Origin: Brevibacterium sp. S111 | GTDB taxonomy: Bacteria; Actinomycetota; Actinomycetes; Actinomycetales; Brevibacteriaceae | Length of the DNA stretch: 64,000 nt | Direction of reading: 5' to 3' | Assembly (NCBI RefSeq): GCF_004745075.1 | Contig: NZ_RHFH01000010.1 | Span: forward strand, 1-64,000 | Shown here: piece after piece, positions 34,308 through 40,773 of the stretch | How the letters are laid out: every line of letters starts with the position of its first letter | How positions within the stretch are numbered: position 1 is the first letter of the stretch | Position numbers and translations under genes: made by a program | Notes under the pieces: generated by a model | Databases searched by the model: none | What the model saw: only the letters and a program-made list of their open reading frames with translations | Told to the model about the DNA's origin: nothing

Positions 34308-35090
34308 TCACTGGACTTCGTACTTGCCGTTGATCTGTCCTGCACCGACGCCGCCGACGGCTTCCATCGCGGCCTTCGACAGGTCGAAGCAGCGGTTGCC
34401 GTGATAGGGGCCGCGGTCATTGACGCGCACGGTCACGGACTTGCCGTTGGCCGTGTTCGTGATCTTCACCTTCGAACCGAAGGGCAGGGACTTGTGAGCG
34501 GCGGTGAGCTTGTTCGTATCGAAGCTCTCGCCGTTGGCTGTCTGCTTGCCGTCGAAGCCGTCGCCGCCGCCGTAATAGGACATCGGGCAGCTTCCGGACT
34601 GGCCGCCCGACTTGCCGGACGTCGACGGCCCGTCGTTCTCGTCGGACGCGGTCCCGCCTGCCGAACCCGAAGACTTCTCGTCGGACTTCTCGCCCCCAGT
34701 CGAGGAAGGTGCGGGGCTGGGAATCTCGACCTTCGTTTCGATCGTGACCTCTGAGGGCTTCTCCTTGGCCTGTTTCTTCGCCTTGGCGAGGGATTCGTCT
34801 GTCGCCTGCGTCGGCTCGGCGGCGGAGACGGCAGGGGCTTCGGCGACGACCTGATCATTCGGCGCCGTGTCCTCGGGAACCATGGCCAGGCTCGAAGCCA
34901 CGACCGCGGCCGTCGCCGCGGTGGGAACGATGAACGCTGACAGCACAGGGCGAGTGCGCACGGCGGCAAGCACGCCTCCGGCGGTGTTCTCGCTGCGTGT
35001 CGGCGCATGGCGGCCGGCCTTCTTCTTCGCCGTCAGTGCAGAGAAGAGCGAGCCGCTCGCCTTGGTGCTTGGTGCTGAGTGTCTGCCCAC
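34308..35090 (-). CDS. RlpA-like cell-wall protein (double-psi beta-barrel)
   Basis: A 260-residue exported protein. A cytoplasmic N-terminus (MGRHSAPSTKASG) precedes a membrane/signal segment around residues 52-70. A long Ala/Glu/Lys/Ser-rich linker leads to a C-terminal RlpA domain (about 170-260): SYYGGGDGFDGKQTANGESFD, LPFGSKVKI and VRVNDRGPYHGNRCFDLS, the last carrying the catalytic-type aspartate. Such domains are lytic transglycosylases or peptidoglycan binders. I chose GTG 35090, with AGGA upstream; the GRHSAP start is common in actinobacterial wall proteins. Confidence 0.85.
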   Translation of the reverse strand: MGRHSAPSTKASGSLFSALTAKKKAGRHAPTRSENTAGGVLAAVRTRPVLSAFIVPTAATAAVVASSLAMVPEDTAPNDQVVAEAPAVSAAEPTQATDESLAKAKKQAKEKPSEVTIETKVEIPSPAPSSTGGEKSDEKSSGSAGGTASDENDGPSTSGKSGGQSGSCPMSYYGGGDGFDGKQTANGESFDTNKLTAAHKSLPFGSKVKITNTANGKSVTVRVNDRGPYHGNRCFDLSKAAMEAVGGVGAGQINGKYEVQ

Positions 35091-35185
35091 AGTGATGTTC
35101 CTCGTCGTCAGAGAGTTTCTCGGCAACTCGGAGATATGCAGGGGGAAGTCCTCGTCGCAGCGGTGCACGCGAGGAAAGACTCCAA

Positions 35186-35240
35186 GTTATCGGATTGTTA
35201 CCTGAGGCTCAGTCTAATTAAGGAACTGTTACAAATGCAA
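35186..35240 (-). promoter_or_regulatory. Promoter and phased TAAC repeats upstream of the RlpA-like gene
   Basis: On the minus strand TTGCAT (35240-35235) and TAGACT (35216-35211) are 18 bases apart. GTAAC (35201-35197) and ATAAC (35190-35186) follow as direct repeats with an 11-base period, and another GTAAC lies at 35232-35228 inside the promoter. The arrangement matches that of the Rpf-like gene. Confidence 0.45.
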
Positions 35241-35267
35241 TGTGGCACGCCCGAACGGCGTGCCACA
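35241..35267. terminator. Terminator after the 107-residue hypothetical gene
   Basis: TGTGGCACGCC (35241-35251) pairs with GGCGTGCCACA (35257-35267) around a 5-base loop, 28 bases past the stop at 35295. On the minus strand it abuts the RlpA-gene promoter. Confidence 0.75.
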
Positions 35268-35294
35268 CAGGTGAGAGTCTGCCCACCCGATGAA

Positions 35295-35618
35295 TCACTC
35301 GGACTTGCGGGTCACGAACTTGCGAGCTCCTGCCGCCCCCAAAGTCACTCTCTCCTGTGCCTTGTCGAAAGCCTGTTCGACCTTCCCGCTGCGCACTGCA
35401 TCGTCAATGGCGTGCGACAGCGATCCGAGGGCCTTGTTGACGCCGTTCTCGGTGGCTTCGATGAGGCGTGAGGTCGATGCGGCTTCGCGCACGGTCTTCA
35501 CTCCGCTGCTCGCCGCGGTGTAGGCACGACCCGCGGCACGGCGGGCCCGTTCGCTCGGTGTCTTCGCGGTGGAGTCGATGACGAAGTCGGGTTCGATGGG
35601 TTCGCGGTGTGAGCTCAT
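35295..35618 (-). CDS. Hypothetical small soluble protein
   Basis: A 107-residue, charged, probably helical protein (SERARRAAGRAYTAASSGVK, AIDDAVRSGKVEQAFDKAQERV) with no membrane segment, signal or known motif. An ATG start at 35618 follows AAGGATG-like sequence. Codon use matches its neighbours and a good terminator follows it, so I consider it a real gene of unknown function. Confidence 0.6.
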   Translation of the reverse strand: MSSHREPIEPDFVIDSTAKTPSERARRAAGRAYTAASSGVKTVREAASTSRLIEATENGVNKALGSLSHAIDDAVRSGKVEQAFDKAQERVTLGAAGARKFVTRKSE

Positions 35619-35661
35619 GTCTCCATCCTTGATGACGCTCGGGCCGAAATCAACACCGGAC

Positions 35662-35667
35662 TAGGAT
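35662..35667 (+). promoter_or_regulatory. -10-like element for the glycerophosphodiesterase gene
   Basis: TAGGAT ends six bases before ATG 35674, which fits leaderless transcription. No clear -35 is seen. Confidence 0.35.
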
Positions 35668-35673
35668 TGGACC

Positions 35674-36462
35674 ATGAATTCTCAGCCCGAGGCCACCGCA
35701 GGCCCAGAGATCATCGCGCACCGAGGCGGCCTGTGGCCGGGAATGAGCGAGAACACCCTCGAGGCGTTCACGGCTGCGGCGGACGCGGGAGTGCATTGGA
35801 TGGAGACCGACGTCCACGCATCGGCCGACGGGGTCCTCTTCGCCGCACACGACGCCGACCTGACGCGCATCGCCGGTCGCCCTCAGGCCATCCGCGAACT
35901 CAACGCGGCCGAGCTCGATGCGATCGAACTCAGCGCCGGCGGCCGCCTCCCCCGCCTCGATGCACTGCTGCAGGCGCTGCCGACCGTCGAATGGAACATC
36001 GATGTCAAAGCCGAACACAGCATCGGACCGATGATCCGCTTCGTCCACAATCTCGGTGCCTCAGAACAGATCCGGCTCGCCTCCTTCGACTCCGGCACCC
36101 TGCGACGGCTGCGCACCGCCATGCCCGGAGTGCGCACTTCGACGGGGACGACCGAGACGGCGCTCTTCGCCCTCGGTCGTCTGCCGGGGCTGCCCGCTCG
36201 CGGTCTGCTGCCCTCGGTGCCGGAGATCGACGCCCTCCAGGTGCCCGAACGGTTCAGGGGTGTGCCCGTGGTCACCGCGGACTTCGTCGACCGTGCTCAT
36301 CGTGAGGGCCTGCTCGTCCACGTGTGGACAGTGAATGAGGCGGAGAGGATGCAGGCGCTGTTCGACCTCGGAGTCGACGGCATCGTCACCGATGACGTCG
36401 CCACGGGCCTTGACGTGCTCAACCGTCAGCGGCCCCGGAGGCACAGGGGCATGGGGGAATAG
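35674..36462 (+). CDS. Glycerophosphodiester phosphodiesterase
   Basis: A 262-residue GDPD TIM-barrel enzyme that releases glycerol-3-phosphate from deacylated phospholipids. Visible catalytic parts are IIAHRGGLWPGMSENTLEAF with the histidine-arginine pair, METDVHASADGVLFAAHD with the metal-binding Glu/Asp and the second histidine, and the C-terminal VHVWTVNEAERM. No signal peptide is present, so it is cytoplasmic. The sigma-R-type promoter of rbpA overlaps its last codons. Confidence 0.92.
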   Translation: MNSQPEATAGPEIIAHRGGLWPGMSENTLEAFTAAADAGVHWMETDVHASADGVLFAAHDADLTRIAGRPQAIRELNAAELDAIELSAGGRLPRLDALLQALPTVEWNIDVKAEHSIGPMIRFVHNLGASEQIRLASFDSGTLRRLRTAMPGVRTSTGTTETALFALGRLPGLPARGLLPSVPEIDALQVPERFRGVPVVTADFVDRAHREGLLVHVWTVNEAERMQALFDLGVDGIVTDDVATGLDVLNRQRPRRHRGMGE

Positions 36463-36481
36463 ACGGACACGGTAGACTGTT
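36456..36481 (+). promoter_or_regulatory. Sigma-R/sigma-H type promoter for rbpA
   Basis: GGAAT (36456-36460) and GTT (36479-36481) are 18 bases apart, a full match to the sigma-R consensus GGAAT-N18-GTT. The streptomycete rbpA gene is known to have a sigma-R-dependent promoter, so thiol-oxidative induction is likely here too. An overlapping TAGACT at 36473-36478 could be a housekeeping -10. Confidence 0.65.
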
Positions 36482-36524
36482 ACATTGCGTCCAAGGTGAG
36501 CACCCGAGTCGGAAGGTCTTAGAT

Positions 36525-36866
36525 ATGAGCGAACGCAGTCTCCGCGGAACCCAGTTGGGCTCGCGCAGCCTCGAAACCGAAGAAGGCGTCGAGCCGGCAC
36601 CGCGTCAGATGGTCGAGTTCGAATGCGAGGACGGAACCCGTTTCAAGGTGCCCTTCTCAATCGAAGCCGAAGTCCCGTCGACATGGGACTCGGGAATCCA
36701 CGGCATCGGCGTGCGGGTCGGAGTCAATGAGCCCGACGGTGAGCCGGTCAAGCACGTGCGCTCCCACTGGGACATGCTGCTCGAGCGTCGGTCGTTCGAC
36801 GAACTCCAGCTGCTCCTCGACGAGCGTCTGGCGATCCGTCGCGGAGAGGTTCCGGCGCAGAGCTGA
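36525..36866 (+). CDS. rbpA: RNA polymerase-binding protein RbpA
   Basis: An actinobacterial transcription factor that binds the housekeeping sigma factor and RNA polymerase and stabilises open complexes. The 113-residue protein shows the core FECEDGTRFKVPFSIEAEVP and STWDS, followed by the sigma-interacting HVRSHWDMLLERRS and a helical C-terminus. Length is normal. It is followed by a strong terminator and is convergent with ppm1, the same neighbour as in Mycobacterium. Confidence 0.95.
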   Translation: MSERSLRGTQLGSRSLETEEGVEPAPRQMVEFECEDGTRFKVPFSIEAEVPSTWDSGIHGIGVRVGVNEPDGEPVKHVRSHWDMLLERRSFDELQLLLDERLAIRRGEVPAQS

Positions 36867-36902
36867 GTCCTCTCTGCGGAGGCAGAACTCGTAGAACAGA
36901 CA

Positions 36903-36942
36903 CCTGAAGGGGGTGCAGGCCGAGGCCTGCACCCCCTTCAGG
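36903..36942. terminator. Bidirectional terminator between rbpA and ppm1
   Basis: CCTGAAGGGGGTGCAGGCC (36903-36921) is perfectly complementary to 36924-36942, with only GA between the arms. Both convergent genes end within 40 bases. Confidence 0.85.
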
Positions 36943-36977
36943 CATTTCCCCTCACTGCGCGCGAAGGAGCGATGTGC

Positions 36978-37757
36978 TCAGGCCGGCTCGGCGCGTTGTG
37001 ACCTGTCGCCGCCCAGCAGCCGGCGCAGCTGCCTGCGGCGTCGATCCAGGCCCCATCCTGCGACCTTCGTGAAGGCCTCGGAGATGATCGAGCCGCTCAT
37101 CTTCGACTCACCGAGCTCGCGCTCGACGAAGACGATGGGAACTTCGGCGACCCGGAAGCCGGCTTCGACGGTGCGATAGGTCATGTCGATCTGGAAGCAG
37201 TATCCCTGTGATTGCACGCCCGAGAGATCGAGCGCTTCGAGCACTTCGCGAGAGTAGGCGCGGAAGCCTGCGGTCGCATCCTTCACGCCCAGCCCGATGA
37301 CGGCATTGACGTAGACGTTGGCTCCGCGAGACAGGAAGTATCGCGACTTCGGCCAGTCGACGATCGCGCCTCCTGGCACCCACCGGGATCCGATGACGAG
37401 ATCGGCCGCTCCCGAACGCGCGACGGAGAGCAGCTGTTCGAGGTCGAGAGGACGGTGCGAGCCGTCGGCGTCGAATTCGCAGATGATGTCGTAATCGCGC
37501 TCCAGAGCCCATTCGAATCCGGCGATATAGGCCATGCCGAGCCCGGCCTTCTCGCTGCGGTGCAGGACATTGATGCGCGGGTCCGACGCTGCCTGCTCTG
37601 CGGCCCACTCCCCCGTGCCGTCGGGTGAACCGTCATCGACGATGAGGACATCGATCTGTGGCTGCTGTTCGAACAGTCCGGAGAGAGTCACCGGCAGGGC
37701 GAGACGTTCGTTGAAGGTCGGAATGACGACGAGAATCTTAGAAGGCACGGACTCCAC
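36978..37757 (-). CDS. ppm1: Polyprenol monophosphomannose synthase
   Basis: A GT2 glycosyltransferase that transfers mannose from GDP-mannose to polyprenyl phosphate, the donor for lipoglycan and protein mannosylation. The 259-residue protein shows ILVVIPTFNERLALPVTL, VDDGSPDGTG, the metal-binding ICEFDADGSHRP, and GYCFQIDMTYR near the C-terminus. It has only the synthase domain; the separate lipoprotein acyltransferase (Lnt) domain found fused in some species is absent. The start is uncertain: GTG 37757 or GTG 37748, neither with a good binding site. Confidence 0.88.
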   Translation of the reverse strand: MESVPSKILVVIPTFNERLALPVTLSGLFEQQPQIDVLIVDDGSPDGTGEWAAEQAASDPRINVLHRSEKAGLGMAYIAGFEWALERDYDIICEFDADGSHRPLDLEQLLSVARSGAADLVIGSRWVPGGAIVDWPKSRYFLSRGANVYVNAVIGLGVKDATAGFRAYSREVLEALDLSGVQSQGYCFQIDMTYRTVEAGFRVAEVPIVFVERELGESKMSGSIISEAFTKVAGWGLDRRRRQLRRLLGGDRSQRAEPA

Positions 37758-37985
37758 GATACGCGTTCGGCATCGGCGACAATGAGTCGACACCCCCGCC
37801 TTCGGACCACGCCGCTGCTGCGGCGAGTTATCTAATGACGGGAGTGCCGACTCCATCCCGCATGCGGCGGAATGTTCATCACGAATCTAGTTGTCGGCGC
37901 TGACTTTGCAAAATCGATCTGACCAGGGCCGATGACTGAAACCCCAGGTCAAAGGGGTGAAGCAGGGTGAAAAAGTCTCGATTCC

Positions 37986-38010
37986 TCGGCGTGTCGACTC
38001 GACACGCCGA
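37986..38010. terminator. Terminator after the amidohydrolase-like gene
   Basis: TCGGCGTGTCGA (37986-37997) is perfectly complementary to 37999-38010 around one C, and a TTTTT run follows on the minus strand about ten bases later. The remaining gap up to the ppm1 start holds nothing recognisable. Confidence 0.75.
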
Positions 38011-38023
38011 CCCCGGCGCCGGT

Positions 38024-38968
38024 TCAGAGGGCGACTCGTGTGGGTAGAGCCACGTCCGGGGCCAGCTCCGGCAGACCCGGAGTTCCCGACCGCGGGTCGG
38101 TGCTCCAGGCCGCGACACGCGGGTCGGCGACCTGCACGACGAGACGCTCGACCTGCCACCGTACGATATCGGCATCGGCTCCCGGGGCGAGCACGCCTCC
38201 TTCGGGGTTGCCAGCGGCCCGATGAGCGAATCGGGTGGCGGCGTTGAACGCGGCGCGGGCGCCGATGCCGTTGTCGCCGACGACGGCATCGCGCACACCT
38301 GCCCATGGAGAGATCTGCGAATGGCAGAACGAGATCTGCGCACCGGCGGCGAGCAGCTGGGCCAGGGGCTGCTCCCGCACGGGATCGACGGTGATGGCGA
38401 CTCCGCAGCGGCCCAGGGCTTCGACCTGCGCCTCGGACACGGAGAAGTCGAGCCGCAGGCGGTACCCGTACCGCTGTGCGTGTGCCGGGTCGGCCCGCAG
38501 CGCCGCGAGCACCTCGCCGAGGCGGTCGTTCGAGTCGATGAGGATGTAGAGGCTGAGCTCCGGCAGGCCCTCCAGGGTGAGGAGCCGTTCGGCGTCGATC
38601 GAGGCCCGACCGGCGTCGGCCGCGGTCTCGGTGCCGTCTCCGGTCAGCGTCGGGTAGGCCACGACCGACAGGCCGTCCGGTGCACCGGCGTCGAAGCCGG
38701 CGGTCGCCTCGGCGCTGCCGATGGCATGCACATGCGTGAATCCCTGGGTATAGAGCTGTTCGGCGCTCGGCGCCGCCTCGTCGAGGATGAGCCCGGCATG
38801 GACGAACCCGGGTGTGAGGAAATCCTCGTTGAGGTCGATCGCCTCGGGGTCCAGAGCCTTGGCCGCCTCATCGGAGCCGATGAACGAGACCTTGCCGTCG
38901 GCGCATCCCAGCGCCGTGGCGAACGGGTCGATACTGCTGTAGACATCTCCACCAAAGTACATAGTCAC
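38024..38968 (-). CDS. Amidohydrolase-like protein lacking the usual metal ligands
   Basis: A 314-residue protein related in outline to amidohydrolases (HutI-like), with the closing GVLAPGADADIVRW strand typical of the superfamily. The diagnostic HxH after the first strand is replaced by TPGFVHAGLI, and the late catalytic aspartate position reads FCHSQISPWAGVRDAV. The expected metal site therefore seems lost. It is about 80-100 residues shorter than active imidazolonepropionase-type enzymes. It lies beside ppm1. Function unknown; a binding or regulatory role is possible. The start is GTG 38968 or ATG 38962. Confidence 0.7.
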   Translation of the reverse strand: MTMYFGGDVYSSIDPFATALGCADGKVSFIGSDEAAKALDPEAIDLNEDFLTPGFVHAGLILDEAAPSAEQLYTQGFTHVHAIGSAEATAGFDAGAPDGLSVVAYPTLTGDGTETAADAGRASIDAERLLTLEGLPELSLYILIDSNDRLGEVLAALRADPAHAQRYGYRLRLDFSVSEAQVEALGRCGVAITVDPVREQPLAQLLAAGAQISFCHSQISPWAGVRDAVVGDNGIGARAAFNAATRFAHRAAGNPEGGVLAPGADADIVRWQVERLVVQVADPRVAAWSTDPRSGTPGLPELAPDVALPTRVAL

Positions 38969-39024
38969 AGCCGACAGGCTACACCGTCGGGGCTGGCGGC
39001 TACACCTGTGTCAGGAGCGTCGGG

Positions 39025-39030
39025 TATCGT
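39025..39030 (+). promoter_or_regulatory. -10-like element for the fused nuclease gene
   Basis: TATCGT ends eight bases before GTG 39039; the mRNA is probably leaderless. Confidence 0.3.
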
Positions 39031-39038
39031 CATCGATT

Positions 39039-40730
39039 GTGAAGCCATTGGTTCTGCTCGATACGCCTGCACTGTACTACCGCGCCTTCTACTCGGTGCC
39101 GGACTCGATCGTCAATGACGACGGTCAGCCGGTCAACGCCGTTCGCGGGGTGCTCGACACCGTCGCACAGATGATCCGCCGCTTCGGCTCCGCCCGTGTG
39201 GTGGCGACGATGGACGCGGATTGGCGCCCGGCCTTCCGCACCGCGATCATGCCCGAGTACAAGGCGGCGCGGGTCAAGGACGAAGCGGCCGGTACGGAGA
39301 TTCCGGCGGAACTGGCCGGGCAGCTGCCGATCATGACACGCGTGCTCACGGCTGCCGGAATCCCCATCGCCGAGGTGGACGGGACCGAAGCCGATGATGT
39401 CATTGCGACGATGGCGGCCCAGTCGACGACCCCCGTCGTCATCGTCTCTCCCGACCGGGATCTGCTCGCACTGCTCGATGCCGAGACCGAGGTGAGCGTC
39501 CTGCGTCCGCGCAAGGGCGGGGAATGGGAAGCCCTCACCCAGGCCGATCTGCCGCATGCCTACGGCGTGCCCGACGGGACTCGCTACCGAGAGCTCGCGG
39601 CTCTGCGCGGGGATCCCTCGGACGGGCTGCCCGGCGCCCCGGGCATCGGGGAGAAGACCGCGGCCACGCTGCTGGACAACTTCGGCTCGCTCGACTCGAT
39701 CGTCAGAGCCGCGAAGGCCGGAGTGAAGACCGGGGGCCTGAGCCCGAAGCGGGCCGCGACCATCATCGAGGTCGAGGACAGTCTGTATAAGACGCTCGAG
39801 GTCATGCGCTGCCTCACCGACGTCGATCACGGCATCGACCTGTCCGCGGTGCCGAATCGCTTCGATCGGGCCGGAGTCCTCGCCGCAGCGACAGGACAGA
39901 ACATCCGCCGTTCCGTGGACAACCTCGTCGCCGCGCTCGAATCCGTCGCCGGCGCCTCCACTGCAGGTGAGGGCGGCACTCCCCCGGTCCCCCTGGCTGT
40001 GACTCCCCCGGTCCCCCAGGCTGCGACCGCCCCGGCGCCTGCTCGTGCGACCGGATCGTGGCTGGACTGCCGGCTCGTCGGCTTCGACCTCGAAACGACC
40101 GGTGTCGACCCGGCGACGGCCCGCATCGTCACCGCCGCATTCGTCGACTCGGCGACGCAGACGCGCACCTGGTTGGCCGACCCCGGCATGGAGATCCCCG
40201 AATCGGCACGCGCCGTCCACGGCATCACCACCGAATACGCCCAGGCCAACGGTGCGCCCGCAGCCCAAGTCGTGACGGAACTGTGCGAGCAGTTCGCTGC
40301 CCTCAAGGACGAAGGTGCGGTCGTCGTCGGCCACAACGTCGTCTACGATCTCAGCGTGATGGCCGCCGAGGTGGCCCGGCATCGCCCGGACATCGACTTC
40401 GCCGGGATCATCCCGACGATCGTCGACACCTTCGTCGTCGACAAGTACATCGACCCCTACCGCAAGGGCAAACGGACGCTGATCGACACCGCGAGAACCT
40501 ATCGTGTTCAACTCCTCGACGCGCACGATGCGGCCGCCGACGCGCTGGCAGCACTGGACATTTCCCGAGCATTGGCCGAAAAGTCCACGGAAATCGCGGG
40601 GCTGAGCAGCCACGCGATCATGAGCGCACAGGCCGAGTGGAAGCGCTCACAGGCCGCAGGACTCCAGGCCTGGCTGCGGAAGAAGGGCAACGCCGAAGCC
40701 GTCGTCGACGGTTCGTGGCCGATGTCCTGA
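39039..40730 (+). CDS. Fusion of 5'-3' exonuclease (FEN-like) and DEDDh 3'-5' exonuclease
   Basis: A 563-residue protein with two nucleases of opposite polarity. Residues 1-300 match the stand-alone 5'-3' exonuclease homologous to the DNA polymerase I N-domain: LLDTPALYYRAF, EVDGTEADDVIATMA, SPDRDLLALLD and the helix-hairpin-helix GAPGIGEKTAATLL. A Pro/Ala linker (about 303-341, with TPPVPLAVTPPVPQA) leads to a DEDDh domain: FDLETTG (Asp350, Glu352), HNVVYDLSV (Asp438) and HDAAAD (His496, Asp501). No polymerase domain is present. The two parts occur as separate genes in other actinobacteria as far as I know. secA2 follows 43 bases later. Confidence 0.9.
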   Translation: MKPLVLLDTPALYYRAFYSVPDSIVNDDGQPVNAVRGVLDTVAQMIRRFGSARVVATMDADWRPAFRTAIMPEYKAARVKDEAAGTEIPAELAGQLPIMTRVLTAAGIPIAEVDGTEADDVIATMAAQSTTPVVIVSPDRDLLALLDAETEVSVLRPRKGGEWEALTQADLPHAYGVPDGTRYRELAALRGDPSDGLPGAPGIGEKTAATLLDNFGSLDSIVRAAKAGVKTGGLSPKRAATIIEVEDSLYKTLEVMRCLTDVDHGIDLSAVPNRFDRAGVLAAATGQNIRRSVDNLVAALESVAGASTAGEGGTPPVPLAVTPPVPQAATAPAPARATGSWLDCRLVGFDLETTGVDPATARIVTAAFVDSATQTRTWLADPGMEIPESARAVHGITTEYAQANGAPAAQVVTELCEQFAALKDEGAVVVGHNVVYDLSVMAAEVARHRPDIDFAGIIPTIVDTFVVDKYIDPYRKGKRTLIDTARTYRVQLLDAHDAAADALAALDISRALAEKSTEIAGLSSHAIMSAQAEWKRSQAAGLQAWLRKKGNAEAVVDGSWPMS

Positions 40731-40773
40731 ACGTTAGACTCGACACCGACGCACTTTTCGACGAAGGACGACC

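Noticed and set aside
35091..35240. Possible c-di-AMP (ydaO-type) riboswitch upstream of the RlpA-like gene, and likewise before the Rpf-like gene
   Set aside because: Such wall genes often carry it in actinobacteria, but I could not find the conserved cores or the stems; the leaders are too short. The phased TAAC repeats are the more visible signal.
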